Of a stretch of DNA of 64,000 nucleotides, positions 42,452 to 50,543 are shown piece after piece. Both the position numbers and the translations under genes were made by a program. Position 1 is the first letter of the stretch, and every line of letters begins with the position of its first letter. A model generated the notes under the pieces. The model was not told the origin of the DNA and did no database searches. It saw nothing but the letters and a program-made list of their open reading frames with translations. Source of the stretch: Alphaproteobacteria bacterium (GTDB lineage Bacteria; Pseudomonadota; Alphaproteobacteria; Rhodobacterales; Rhodobacteraceae); contig JAUHYC010000013.1 in the NCBI GenBank assembly GCA_030426685.1, forward strand, positions 1-64,000, read 5' to 3'.

Positions 42452-43618
42452 ATGCCCGTTATAACGAATATCGAAGATCTCAAGCGCATCTATGAACGCC
42501 GTGTCCCGCGCATGTTTTATGATTATGCCGAAAGCGGCAGTTGGACCGAGCAGACGTTCCGCGAAAACAGCTCGGATTTTGAAGACATTCGACTGAGGCA
42601 GCGGGTCGCCGTCGACATGACCGGGCGCACGACCGCATCACAAATGATCGGACAGGACGTATCGATGCCCGTCGCTTTGGCACCGGTTGGCCTGACCGGA
42701 ATGCAACACGCCGATGGAGAGATAAAGGCAGCAAAGGCTGCCGAGGCCTTTGGCGTGCCGTTTACACTGTCCACCATGTCGATCAACTCCATCGAAGATG
42801 TAGCCGAAAATACCACCGCACCATTCTGGTTTCAGCTCTACACGATGAAAGATCAGGACTATGTCGCGCGGCTGATTCAGCGTGCCAAAGATGCAAAGTG
42901 CTCGGCTCTGGTGATCACACTTGATCTGCAAATATTGGGCCAGCGTCACAAAGACCTGAAAAACGGCCTCTCGGCCCCTCCAAAACTGACCCCCAAGACC
43001 TTTGCCAATCTAATGACGAAATGGGCCTGGGGTATCGAGATGCTGGGCGCCAAACGACGCGAGTTTGGCAATATCGTCGGCCATGTCGACAGCGTCACCG
43101 ACACCAGATCGCTGGGCACTTGGACGGCGGAACAGTTCGACCCGGGCCTCGATTGGGGCAAGGTCGGGAAACTGATGGAACAATGGGGTGGCAAGGTGAT
43201 CCTCAAGGGCATTCTGGACGCCGAAGACGCGAAAATGGCCGCAAAACTGGGCGCTGATGCCATCGTGGTGTCAAACCATGGCGGGCGTCAGTTGGACGGA
43301 GCGCTCAGCTCGATCCGGGTTCTGCCCGAGATCATGGACGCCGTAGGCGGCGACGTCGAGGTGCATCTGGACAGTGGCATCCGATCTGGTCAGGACGTGC
43401 TCAAGACGCTGGCGCTGGGGGCGAAAGGCACTTATATCGGCCGCGCCTTTGTCTATGGCCTTGGCGCGATGGGGCAAAAAGGCGTGACAACGGCTTTGGA
43501 AGTCATACAGAAAGAGCTGGATACTACCATGGCGCTGTGTGGCGAACGGAAAGTTGGCGATCTTGGGCGTCACAACCTGCTGATCCCCGAGGACTTTGGC
43601 GGCCGCTGGCAGGCTTAA
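42452..43618 (+). CDS. lldD: FMN-dependent L-lactate dehydrogenase / 2-hydroxyacid oxidase
   Basis: Flavoprotein oxidising L-lactate (or a related 2-hydroxy acid) to the keto acid, probably feeding quinone. The 388-residue protein has the alpha-hydroxyacid oxidase barrel: YDYAESGSW near the N-terminus, FQLYTMKD, ALVITLDLQ, and the active-site SNHGGRQLDGALSS with catalytic His and Arg. The late GIRSGQDVLKTLALGAKGTY binds FMN phosphate. ATG 42452 (MPVITNIEDLKRIY) is the usual family start; ATG 42434 is also open and GAGG lies between them. No partner regulator is nearby. The exact substrate cannot be proved. Confidence 0.9.
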   Translation: MPVITNIEDLKRIYERRVPRMFYDYAESGSWTEQTFRENSSDFEDIRLRQRVAVDMTGRTTASQMIGQDVSMPVALAPVGLTGMQHADGEIKAAKAAEAFGVPFTLSTMSINSIEDVAENTTAPFWFQLYTMKDQDYVARLIQRAKDAKCSALVITLDLQILGQRHKDLKNGLSAPPKLTPKTFANLMTKWAWGIEMLGAKRREFGNIVGHVDSVTDTRSLGTWTAEQFDPGLDWGKVGKLMEQWGGKVILKGILDAEDAKMAAKLGADAIVVSNHGGRQLDGALSSIRVLPEIMDAVGGDVEVHLDSGIRSGQDVLKTLALGAKGTYIGRAFVYGLGAMGQKGVTTALEVIQKELDTTMALCGERKVGDLGRHNLLIPEDFGGRWQA

Positions 43619-43639
43619 TCTTCCATTGATCGCGAAGAT

Positions 43640-43758
43640 GGGGGCGCTGCCCCCGCCGCCCTCCGGGCGACTCCCCCGAGGTATTTATTAGCCAGATGAA
43701 GCAAGGATCCATCCTTCATCTGGCCAAAAATACTCCGGAGCGCGAGGCAGAGCCTCGC
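43640..43758. repeat. Three-hairpin repetitive extragenic element
   Basis: Between lldD and rplY lie three dyads: GGGGGC-GCT-GCCCCC (43640-43654), a long imperfect palindrome whose exact 11-bp core is GCCAGATGAAG / CTTCATCTGGC with matching GGTATTTA and AAAAATACTCC flanks (about 43678-43738), and GCGAGGC-AGA-GCCTCGC (43742-43758). The package closely resembles intergenic hairpin elements often seen behind genes in roseobacters. They may be transcription end points or mRNA 3' protectors. Confidence 0.65.
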
Positions 43759-43873
43759 AATGATCCCGGTTCTGTAAAAAGCCCTTTCCAAACAGGGTGA
43801 ATCAAGCTAAGGACGCGGCTTCACGCGGGTATACAGCCTTGGAGGATGCCCGCCCTAACATTGGAGAATTATC

Positions 43874-44533
43874 ATGGCTGGAGAGATTCCTGATCTCGTA
43901 GCTCTGGAACGGACGGGGACAGGCAAGGGCGCCGCTCGTCAAGCACGCCGCGACGGCATGGTTCCGGGCATTGTTTTTGGTGGCGACAAAGAACCGCTGC
44001 CGATTCAGATCCCGTTCAACGAACTGTTCAAGCGCCTTAAAGCAGGCCGGTTCAAGTCGACTCTGTGGAACTTGAAGGTTGACGGCCACGATGACGTCCG
44101 CGTCATCTGCCGCGACGTTCAGCGTGACATCGTTAAGGACCTGCCGACCCACCTGGACCTGATGCGCCTGCGCCGGACGACTAAGATCGCTCTGTATATT
44201 CCCGTTGAGTTCATCAACGAGGACGAAGCGCCCGGCATCAAAAAAGGTGGTGTTCTGACGGTTGTCCGTCCCGAGGTTGAACTGCTGTGCACCGCAGGCG
44301 ATATCCCTGAAAAGATCACCGTTGATCTGACCGGTATGGAGATCAACGACGTTGTCACCATCTCGTCGGTTGACCTTCCAGGCGGCACCAAGCCGACAAT
44401 CGATCGTGACTTTGTGATCGCCAACGTATCTGCACCGACCGGTCTGACGACCGGCGACGAAGAAGAAGGCGATGAGGACGAAGTCGCCGCCGATGAAGTT
44501 GAAGTCATCGGTGAGGACGACGCCGAAGAGTAA
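43874..44533 (+). CDS. rplY: 50S ribosomal protein L25 (CTC type)
   Basis: Ribosomal protein of the large subunit that binds 5S rRNA, long CTC form of 219 residues. The N-terminal L25 domain ([20 protein letters not shown]) ends near residue 95, followed by a TL5-like beta domain and a highly acidic tail ([18 protein letters not shown]). ATG 43874 has GGAG eight bases before. Next downstream is pth, a widespread order (rplY-pth). A strong terminator lies between them, but some readthrough is usual. Confidence 0.95.
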   Translation: MAGEIPDLVALERTGTGKGAARQARRDGMVPGIVFGGDKEPLPIQIPFNELFKRLKAGRFKSTLWNLKVDGHDDVRVICRDVQRDIVKDLPTHLDLMRLRRTTKIALYIPVEFINEDEAPGIKKGGVLTVVRPEVELLCTAGDIPEKITVDLTGMEINDVVTISSVDLPGGTKPTIDRDFVIANVSAPTGLTTGDEEEGDEDEVAADEVEVIGEDDAEE

Positions 44534-44558
44534 ATTCGGATCACATCCGGATATTGAA

Positions 44559-44587
44559 ACGGGGTCCGCAAGGGCCCCGTTTTTTTC
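44559..44587 (+). terminator. Rho-independent terminator after rplY
   Basis: A 9-bp stem (ACGGGGTCC / GGGCCCCGT, one G-U) closed by a GCAA tetraloop of the GNRA class, followed directly by seven T. It starts 26 nt after the rplY stop codon. Confidence 0.92.
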
Positions 44588-44663
44588 ATGACTATGTTAG
44601 GCTGGAATCCGGGCGGCAAATCATGCCATTAACCCGGAGTGCAAGACCGTTGGAGAGAACGCA

Positions 44664-45347
44664 ATGAAACTGTTTGTCGGTTTGGGGAATCCCGGGCAGA
44701 AATACGCCCGGAACCGGCACAATATCGGCTTCATGGCGCTGGATCGGATTGCACAGGATCATGGGTTCGGCCCATGGAAATCCAAGTTTCAGGCCCAGCT
44801 CTCTGAAGGGCGTCTTGGCGGAGAGAAGGTTCTGCTGTTGAAACCGCAGGCATTCATGAACCGCTCGGGCCAGTCGGTAGGCGAGGCAATGCGTTTCTAC
44901 AAGCTTGATTCAACCGATGTGACGGTGTTCCATGATGAGTTGGATTTGGCCCCCGGAAAGGTGCGCGTGAAGGCTGGCGGCGGCCATGCGGGGCACAATG
45001 GTCTGCGTTCGATCCATGAGCATATCAGCCCGGCCTATGATCGGGTGCGTCTTGGGATCGGACATCCGGGTCGGAAAGAGATGGTCTCGCCCTATGTGCT
45101 CAGCGATTTTGCCAAGGCGGATGCGGAATGGCTGGAGGATGTACTGCGTGGTGTCTCGGACGGGGCAAGCCATCTGGCCACCGACGAGAGCGGGAAGTTC
45201 ATGAACGCTGTCGCGTTGCGCACTGCGCCACCCCGATCTTCAAAAACTCCGGCCAAAGCTGATACTCCTGCCAAACAGGCGCCAAACCCAAATCCCGCGC
45301 CGGATGAGCGCTCACCGATGCAGAAACTTCTGGACAAGTTTAGGTAG
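44664..45347 (+). CDS. pth: Peptidyl-tRNA hydrolase
   Basis: Frees tRNA from peptidyl-tRNA that has dropped off ribosomes. The 227-residue protein begins MKLFVGLGNPGQKYARNRHN with the catalytic Asn and His in the LGNPGxxY-xxTRHN-like motif, and has FMNRSGQSV, HDELDLAPGKVR and GGHAGHNGLRSI. A non-conserved Pro/Lys-rich tail (about 190-227) is typical of alphaproteobacterial Pth. ATG 44664 lies 77 bp after the rplY terminator. Likely cytoplasmic and essential. Confidence 0.96.
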   Translation: MKLFVGLGNPGQKYARNRHNIGFMALDRIAQDHGFGPWKSKFQAQLSEGRLGGEKVLLLKPQAFMNRSGQSVGEAMRFYKLDSTDVTVFHDELDLAPGKVRVKAGGGHAGHNGLRSIHEHISPAYDRVRLGIGHPGRKEMVSPYVLSDFAKADAEWLEDVLRGVSDGASHLATDESGKFMNAVALRTAPPRSSKTPAKADTPAKQAPNPNPAPDERSPMQKLLDKFR

Positions 45348-45377
45348 ACGTTCCGCCACGTTGCGATTGCACACTGG

Positions 45378-45395
45378 ATTGGACCGCGGTCCAAT
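45378..45395. promoter_or_regulatory. Perfect 18-bp palindrome before the serine hydrolase gene
   Basis: ATTGGACCGCGGTCCAAT is identical to its reverse complement and has no spacer. It lies 25 bp upstream of the serine hydrolase start and 30 bp after the pth stop. A gapless dyad of this size is more operator-like (GntR, TetR or MarR class) than terminator-like. The regulator cannot be named. Confidence 0.5.
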
Positions 45396-45419
45396 GGCGG
45401 TGACATTGGGAGGCGTTGG

Positions 45420-46583
45420 ATGAGATCTATATTGAAGTGGCTGCTGCGTATCGTGCTGGCTCTGGCTCTGGCGGCGATTGCTGTCGGGGTTTGGAAACGT
45501 GAAGAGATTCAGCGCCTGATGGCCGTAAACTCGCTCTTCGCCGAAGATAAGATCGTACAGAATTTCTCGCACATGAACGACGCTTTCCTGACTGTCGCCC
45601 TACCCCGCGGTGAAGGCCCGACATGGGAACTTCCATACGGCCCCGGCTTCGATCTGCCGGAGGGTACGGATCAATGGATCGAGGATCGCGCGGTGACGTC
45701 CCTGCTGGTTATGCAGGATGGTGAAATACGGTTTGAAGAGTACTATCTGGGCACCGGACCGGATGATCGCAGAATTTCATGGTCGATCGCCAAAAGCTAT
45801 TTGTCCGCGCTGTTTGGCATTCTGCTCGAGGATGGTGCGGTTGCGTCTCTGGACGATCCGGTGGTGCAATATGCCCCCGAACTGACCGGTAGCGCCTATG
45901 AGACCGCCACAATCCGCAACGTGCTGAATATGGCCAGCGGCGTGGCCTTTGACGAGGACTATCTGGACTATAACTCCGATATCAACCGGATGGGCCGCGT
46001 TGTGGCTTTGGGTGGCGAGTTGGATGATTTCGCAGCCTCTTTGCAGGACAGCTTCGCCTCACCGGGTGAAACCTGGCAATATGTCTCGATCGATACGCAT
46101 GTGATCGGCATGGTCATCAGAGGCGCGACCGGGCGAAGCGTTGCAGAATTGCTGACCGAAAAGATTATCGAGCCTCTGGGGCTGGAGCGGGATGGCTATT
46201 ACATCACCGACGGGGCCGGAGTGGCCTTTGCGCTGGGTGGCCTGAACTTCACGACACGGGATTTTGCGCGTTTCGCTCAGTTGATCTTGCAAGACGGCGC
46301 ACGAGACGGGCGGCAGGTTGTACCCGCAGACTGGATCGAGGATTCAACCTGGCCCAGCGCACCTACAGAACCGGGCAAGATCGGATATGGTTACCAGTGG
46401 TGGATACCGGTTGGCGCGCATGAGGGCGAATTCATGGCGCGCGGTGTGTACGGCCAATACCTCTATTTCGACAAGCCTCGTGGGGTTCTGATCGTCACCA
46501 CTGGGGCAGACCGGAAGTTCCGCGAACCCGGTGTCAGCGCTCAGAATGTCGAAATGTTCCGCAAAATTGCGCAAAGCCTGTAA
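45420..46583 (+). CDS. Serine hydrolase (class C beta-lactamase fold)
   Basis: A 387-residue esterase/amidase-like protein with an N-terminal signal anchor (residues 5-25), so probably periplasmic. The SxxK motif is Ser122-I-A-Lys125 (SWSIAKSYLSALFG), and the YxS motif is Tyr221-V-Ser223 (WQYVSIDTHVIG). The third motif position holds RGVYGQYLYF rather than KTG, as in esterases of the EstB/NylB group. The substrate is unknown. A true beta-lactamase is unlikely because of the altered third motif. ATG 45420 has GGAGG six bases before; a perfect palindrome lies just upstream. Confidence 0.86.
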   Translation: MRSILKWLLRIVLALALAAIAVGVWKREEIQRLMAVNSLFAEDKIVQNFSHMNDAFLTVALPRGEGPTWELPYGPGFDLPEGTDQWIEDRAVTSLLVMQDGEIRFEEYYLGTGPDDRRISWSIAKSYLSALFGILLEDGAVASLDDPVVQYAPELTGSAYETATIRNVLNMASGVAFDEDYLDYNSDINRMGRVVALGGELDDFAASLQDSFASPGETWQYVSIDTHVIGMVIRGATGRSVAELLTEKIIEPLGLERDGYYITDGAGVAFALGGLNFTTRDFARFAQLILQDGARDGRQVVPADWIEDSTWPSAPTEPGKIGYGYQWWIPVGAHEGEFMARGVYGQYLYFDKPRGVLIVTTGADRKFREPGVSAQNVEMFRKIAQSL

Positions 46584-46592
46584 GATACCGCC

Positions 46593-46973
46593 ATGCAAAA
46601 GCAAGACAGTATCAATGTACTGGGCGGCGTGCTGGCACCCTGTTCACGCGATCCACTGACCGGTTTCTTCCGGGACGGGGCCTGTAATACTTGCCCCGAG
46701 GATCAGGGTAGCCATACAGTCTGCGCGGTCATGACGGCCGAATTTCTGGCCTATTCCAAATATGTCGGCAATGACCTCAGCACCCCACGCCCCGAATTCG
46801 ATTTTCCCGGGCTCAAACCCGGGGATAGCTGGTGCCTGTGTGCAGGGCGCTTTTTGCAAGCCCATGACGAGGGATGCGCACCCAAGGTACATCTTGAGGC
46901 CACGCACCAGAGGGCGCTGGATATCGTACCTCTCAGTATTCTGAAAGCGCAACGTGCCGAAGGCGAACACTAG
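46593..46973 (+). CDS. DUF2237 family protein
   Basis: A 126-residue cytoplasmic protein of DUF2237, function unknown. Family-typical features: NVLGGVLAPCSRDPLTGFFR, CNTCPEDQGSHTVCAVMT, FLAYSKYVGNDLSTPRPEF, LKPGDSWCLCAGRFLQA and a final part with EATHQRALDIVPL. Six Cys residues are conserved-looking and may bind a metal, which is not established. It begins 9 bp after the serine hydrolase stop, so it is likely cotranscribed, and overlaps the end of the methyltransferase gene on the other strand by 4 bp. Confidence 0.88.
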   Translation: MQKQDSINVLGGVLAPCSRDPLTGFFRDGACNTCPEDQGSHTVCAVMTAEFLAYSKYVGNDLSTPRPEFDFPGLKPGDSWCLCAGRFLQAHDEGCAPKVHLEATHQRALDIVPLSILKAQRAEGEH

Positions 46974-47602
46974 ACGGCGACCGCCCGATATCCGTGAGAC
47001 GTGCGTGAGGGTGGCCCTGTCGGAAAGCTATGTTCAGCCTGCAGGTTCCAGCCCGAGCGCGCGAGCATTTCCGCCACCATATCCGGCCGATAGGTTCGGT
47101 GCCGCCACTGAAACCAGATGATCGCATTGCACCAATGTGGCTTACTGACGACCAGCCAAAGCGTAGCTCCCGGTTTGGCCAGATCGCGCATACGGCGCAA
47201 AGCATCTGTCGGATTTGCACAATGTTCCAGAACATGCGCGACCAGCAGGCAGTCGAACTTGGTCTCCGACTGGAACTCTTCCAAGCGCGATTGGACAGTC
47301 TCGGCAGTGACGCCGAGTCCTCGCAGCGCCGCGCGCGCCAGTTGCAGCATACGGGTTGAAGGCTCTAACAGCGTGACCCGCCCTTCGGGCCGGATCACGG
47401 CGCGTGCTTCGGCAAAGGCGCCCGTGCCGCATCCGATATCAAGCGCGCAGCACCCCAAGTCAACCTGCGGATCTGAGGACAAGAACCCCAGATAAGCATC
47501 GAAATATCCCAACAGACGCATCTTGTCTGCCCAGCCCGGAGCGGCCTGATCGTATTTCTGGTCAAGCCGGTCGGGCCCCGCCTTTGAGGAAACACTGCAC
47601 AT
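46970..47602 (-). CDS. Class I SAM-dependent methyltransferase
   Basis: A 210-residue methyltransferase of the Rossmann type. SAM-binding motif I is ALDIGCGTGAFAEA; an acidic residue after strand beta2 (TLLEPSTRM) and DCLLVAHVLEHC (motif near post II) are typical of methyltransferase family 11/25. The target is unknown. ATG 47602 is used; TTG 47629 is the only other in-frame candidate close upstream. The start lies inside the loop of a perfect 11-bp inverted repeat and lacks an adjacent ribosome site, so the start is the least sure part. It follows trpB by about 50 bp on the same strand. Confidence 0.78.
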   Translation of the reverse strand: MCSVSSKAGPDRLDQKYDQAAPGWADKMRLLGYFDAYLGFLSSDPQVDLGCCALDIGCGTGAFAEARAVIRPEGRVTLLEPSTRMLQLARAALRGLGVTAETVQSRLEEFQSETKFDCLLVAHVLEHCANPTDALRRMRDLAKPGATLWLVVSKPHWCNAIIWFQWRHRTYRPDMVAEMLARSGWNLQAEHSFPTGPPSRTSHGYRAVAV

Positions 47603-47632
47603 GTACTGCAAACTGGCACAGTTCCTCAAAGG
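47581..47632 (-). promoter_or_regulatory. 11-bp inverted repeat enclosing the methyltransferase start
   Basis: CCTTTGAGGAA (47581-47591) and TTCCTCAAAGG (47622-47632) are exact inverted repeats with 30 nt between. The methyltransferase ATG (47602) lies in the loop, and the stem contains the only GAGGA ribosome-site-like sequence. It begins 22 nt after the trpB stop codon. It could be a trpB 3'-end structure, a translation-control hairpin, or a protein site. Confidence 0.5.
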
Positions 47633-47653
47633 CGCAAAGCCCGTTTGCCGCGA

Positions 47654-48901
47654 TCAGTCGGCGGCGCGCCCTTCGGTGTCGGACATATCGAAGTTCAGAT
47701 ACCGTGCAACGGTCTGAACATCCTTGTCGCCCCGTCCGCACATATTCATGCAGATCAGGTGATCTTTGGGCAGTTCAGGCGCGATCTTCATCACATGAGC
47801 CAGCGCGTGACAGGGTTCGAGCGCCGGGATGATGCCCTCGGTCGCGCAACACAGTTGGAACGCCTCAAGCGCCTCTTTGTCCGTGATCGAGACATAGTTG
47901 GCGCGGCCAATGTCATGCAGCCAAGAATGCTCGGGCCCGATACCGGGATAGTCCAAACCGGCCGAGATTGAATAGCCTTCCAGAATCTGGCCGTCGTCGT
48001 CTTGCAGCAGGTAGGTGCGGTTGCCGTGCAGCACGCCCGGACGACCACCGGTCAACGAGGCGCAATGCTCCATCTTCTCGTTCACGCCTTTACCACCAGC
48101 CTCAACGCCGATGATGTTGACATCCTTGTCGTCAAGGAACGGGTAGAACAGGCCCATCGCGTTCGATCCACCACCGATGGCCGCGATGATGGTGTCAGGC
48201 AAGCGGCCCTCGGCTTTCATCATCTGCTCTTTGGCTTCCTTGCCGATGATCGATTGGAAGTCGCGAACCATCGCCGGGTAAGGGTGTGGGCCAGCCACGG
48301 TGCCGATGCAATAAAATGTGTCGCGCACATTGGTCACCCAGTCGCGCAGCGCGTCGTTCATCGCATCTTTCAGCGTGCCACGGCCTGAGGTCACCGGAAT
48401 CACCTCGGCCCCCAGCAAGCGCATGCGGAACACGTTGGGGGCCTGACGTTGCACGTCATGGGCACCCATATAGACAATGCACTTCAGGCCGAACTTGGCG
48501 CAGACGGTGGCTGTGGCCACGCCATGCTGCCCTGCCCCGGTCTCGGCGATGATCCGGGTCTTGCCCATGCGGCGTGCCAGAATGATCTGGCCCAGCACGT
48601 TGTTGATCTTGTGTGCGCCGGTGTGGTTCAACTCATCGCGCTTGAGATAGATTTTGGCCCCGCCCAGATGCTCGGTCAGGCGTTCGGCGTAGTAAAGCGG
48701 CGAAGGGCGGCCCACGTAGTTCGCCCACAGATCATCCATCTCGGCCCAGAAAGTGGGGTCATCCTTGGCCTTCTCATATTCCTCTTCCAGCGACAGGATC
48801 AGCGGCATCAGCGTTTCGCTGACAAACCGCCCGCCGAAGATGCCGAAACGCCCCTGCTCATCGGGGCCGGACATGAAGGAATTGAAAAGATCGTTGGCCA
48901 T
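47654..48901 (-). CDS. trpB: Tryptophan synthase beta chain
   Basis: PLP enzyme that joins indole and serine to tryptophan. The 415-residue protein shows [17 protein letters not shown], the PLP lysine in [12 protein letters not shown] (TrpB motif HKxN), the GGGSNAMG phosphate loop, and a Ser/Thr-rich end. ATG 48901 has GGGAG upstream. It is downstream of trpF with a 75-bp gap, in the order trpF-trpB that is common in rhodobacters; trpA is 6 kb away. Confidence 0.96.
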   Translation of the reverse strand: MANDLFNSFMSGPDEQGRFGIFGGRFVSETLMPLILSLEEEYEKAKDDPTFWAEMDDLWANYVGRPSPLYYAERLTEHLGGAKIYLKRDELNHTGAHKINNVLGQIILARRMGKTRIIAETGAGQHGVATATVCAKFGLKCIVYMGAHDVQRQAPNVFRMRLLGAEVIPVTSGRGTLKDAMNDALRDWVTNVRDTFYCIGTVAGPHPYPAMVRDFQSIIGKEAKEQMMKAEGRLPDTIIAAIGGGSNAMGLFYPFLDDKDVNIIGVEAGGKGVNEKMEHCASLTGGRPGVLHGNRTYLLQDDDGQILEGYSISAGLDYPGIGPEHSWLHDIGRANYVSITDKEALEAFQLCCATEGIIPALEPCHALAHVMKIAPELPKDHLICMNMCGRGDKDVQTVARYLNFDMSDTEGRAAD

Positions 48902-48975
48902 GGGTGACTCCCTCGTCGTACTCGTTGTTCATAGGAGGTAGAGGCAGGATTTGCCATGGCAAAACGTGTCGTGGA

Positions 48976-49620
48976 TCACCGGGTGGCGTCGATAAACGCC
49001 CGCATCAAAGCCGCGTCCTTGACACCTGGCGCGCTCTCAACACCCGATGACACATCAACCTGGCGCGCGCCGGTCATCCGGATCGCCTCGGCCACGTTGT
49101 CGGGCGTCAGCCCACCGGCCAGCATCCACGGCTTGCGCCAGTACTTACGGCCGGCAAGCAAACGCCAGTCGAAAGTCAGCCCGTTACCGCCCGGCAGTTC
49201 TGCATTCCGGGGCGGTTTGGCGTCGATCAACAACTGATCCGCAACCTCTGAGAAATCGTCGATCTGCCCCAGATCCTCGGCATCGGCGACGCCGATGGCC
49301 TTCATGACGGGCAGACCATAACGGGCCCGGATTTCGGCGACACGTTCCGGGGTTTCCGCACCATGCAATTGCAGCATGTCCAACGGCACATCCCCGACAA
49401 TCGCATCCCACTCAGTATTTGTCGCGTTCACGGCAAGGGCAACTTTGGCAATACCCGGCGGAACGACTCCGGCGAGGTCTTTTGCGGTTTGCAAGGTCAC
49501 GTAGCGCGGCGATTTGGGGAAGAAATTGAATCCAACATATCGTGCGCCCGCATCCGCAGCGGCGCGCATTTGCTCAGGGGCGGTCAGACCGCAGATCTTG
49601 ACACGAATATCACCGGGCAT
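48976..49620 (-). CDS. trpF: Phosphoribosylanthranilate isomerase
   Basis: Third enzyme of tryptophan synthesis from anthranilate; Amadori rearrangement in a TIM barrel of 214 residues. N-terminal [12 protein letters not shown] holds the catalytic Cys; late strands show [17 protein letters not shown] and [14 protein letters not shown] with the catalytic Asp (DVSSGVE) and phosphate-binding glycine. Nine base pairs separate it from lapA upstream, so it is probably cotranscribed with ihfB-lapA. Confidence 0.96.
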   Translation of the reverse strand: MPGDIRVKICGLTAPEQMRAAADAGARYVGFNFFPKSPRYVTLQTAKDLAGVVPPGIAKVALAVNATNTEWDAIVGDVPLDMLQLHGAETPERVAEIRARYGLPVMKAIGVADAEDLGQIDDFSEVADQLLIDAKPPRNAELPGGNGLTFDWRLLAGRKYWRKPWMLAGGLTPDNVAEAIRMTGARQVDVSSGVESAPGVKDAALMRAFIDATR

Positions 49621-49629
49621 GTGGTGACC

Positions 49630-49983
49630 TCAGCTCGCCTCATCGAGCAGAGCAAGAACATCATCCTGTCCTTCATTCTGCTTTTTCTTGAGCTTCTTGA
49701 CCTCACGCTCAAGCTTACGCACTTCGCCGGTTTTGACGCTGGCATCGCGGCGATGCTTGTGCTCGCGCAACCATTCCCACAAAAAGCCAATGACCAGCCC
49801 CGCCACAACGCCACCCAGCACCACCAAAAACAGCGGCAGCGACGTAGACAGGTTAAATCCGATCAACTCGGACAGAGCATCCGGCATCAGCTTGAGTTCG
49901 ACCAATTGGCGGTTGGCCAGCGAGATCGAGATCAGAACGGCCCCCAGAACGGCCAGAAAGGCGTAACGAATATAGCGCATCAT
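49630..49983 (-). CDS. lapA: LapA domain membrane protein (DUF1049)
   Basis: A 117-residue protein with two transmembrane helices (YAFLAVLGAVLISISLA and LPLFLVVLGGVVAGLVIGF) followed by a basic/charged coiled coil (RKLEREVKKLKKKQNEG). This matches LapA/YciS, which works with LapB and FtsH in controlling LpxC and thus LPS synthesis in E. coli. There is no lapB in the window. Two adjacent ATGs start the frame (49983 and 49980). It is 4 bp downstream of ihfB and 9 bp upstream of trpF, part of the ihfB-lapA-trpF-trpB series. Confidence 0.85.
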   Translation of the reverse strand: MMRYIRYAFLAVLGAVLISISLANRQLVELKLMPDALSELIGFNLSTSLPLFLVVLGGVVAGLVIGFLWEWLREHKHRRDASVKTGEVRKLEREVKKLKKKQNEGQDDVLALLDEAS

Positions 49984-49987
49984 AAGT

Positions 49988-50272
49988 TCAGGCTTTACCG
50001 TTCAAACGGTCCCTTAGCAACTTGCCCGTCTTGAAAAACGGAACACATTTCTCTTCGACCTGCACGGTTTCGCCGGTACGCGGATTGCGCCCAACACGCG
50101 CATCCCGTTTTTTGACTGAAAACGCGCCGAACCCTCGCAGCTCAACGCGATCACCGCGGGACATGGCATCGGTTACTTCTTCAAACACAGTGTTGACGAT
50201 CCGTTCGACGTCACGCTGGTAGAGATGCGGATTTTCGTCTGCGATTTTCTGAATCAGTTCTGAACGGATCAT
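49988..50272 (-). CDS. ihfB: Integration host factor beta subunit
   Basis: DNA-bending nucleoid protein that works as a dimer with IHF-alpha. The 94 residues include [37 protein letters not shown], and the DNA-binding beta-arm [20 protein letters not shown], with the Pro that inserts into the minor groove. ATG 50272 is the standard start; an open N-terminal extension to 50377 is not used. Order rpsA-ihfB matches many proteobacteria. A -10-like TATACT lies 50 bp upstream. Confidence 0.95.
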   Translation of the reverse strand: MIRSELIQKIADENPHLYQRDVERIVNTVFEEVTDAMSRGDRVELRGFGAFSVKKRDARVGRNPRTGETVQVEEKCVPFFKTGKLLRDRLNGKA

Positions 50273-50321
50273 GCGTGTTACCCTCCCAGGTGACAGGAAT
50301 ACCTTGTCTATTGTTCTGGAC

Positions 50322-50346
50322 AGTATAGAAAAAAACCCGCTTCGGG
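50322..50346 (-). promoter_or_regulatory. Possible ihfB -10 element with T-tract
   Basis: On the minus strand a short stem CCCG-AAG-CGGG is followed by seven T and then TATACT (50327-50322), one mismatch from TATAAT, about 50 nt upstream of ihfB. No good -35 is seen at 17 bp. It might be a weak terminator for readthrough from rpsA, an ihfB promoter, or both. Confidence 0.3.
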
Positions 50347-50480
50347 GGAACGCAAACTCTACAGGTTCGTGGATCAAATTATGGCAATCTCACGCAATTT
50401 TTTGCCCATAACCCGGATTCCCACACTTATTGAGCGAGCGTGGCCGATAATAACCCGGAAAATTGGAACATATTGATTCG

Positions 50481-50517
50481 CAACAAAAACGGCCCCGTGC
50501 ATTCACACGGGGCCGTT
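50481..50517 (-). terminator. Rho-independent terminator of rpsA
   Basis: A perfect 12-bp stem AACGGCCCCGTG (50488-50499) / CACGGGGCCGTT (50506-50517) with a 6-nt loop; on the minus strand it is followed by TTTTTGTTG. It begins 27 nt beyond the rpsA stop codon. Confidence 0.93.
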
Positions 50518-50543
50518 AATCATGATTTGGCTGTCGCCCTGGA

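Noticed and set aside
45420-46583. Antibiotic-resistance beta-lactamase
   Set aside because: SxxK and YxS motifs are present but the third KTG-type motif is not; esterase/amidase-type serine hydrolases share this pattern.
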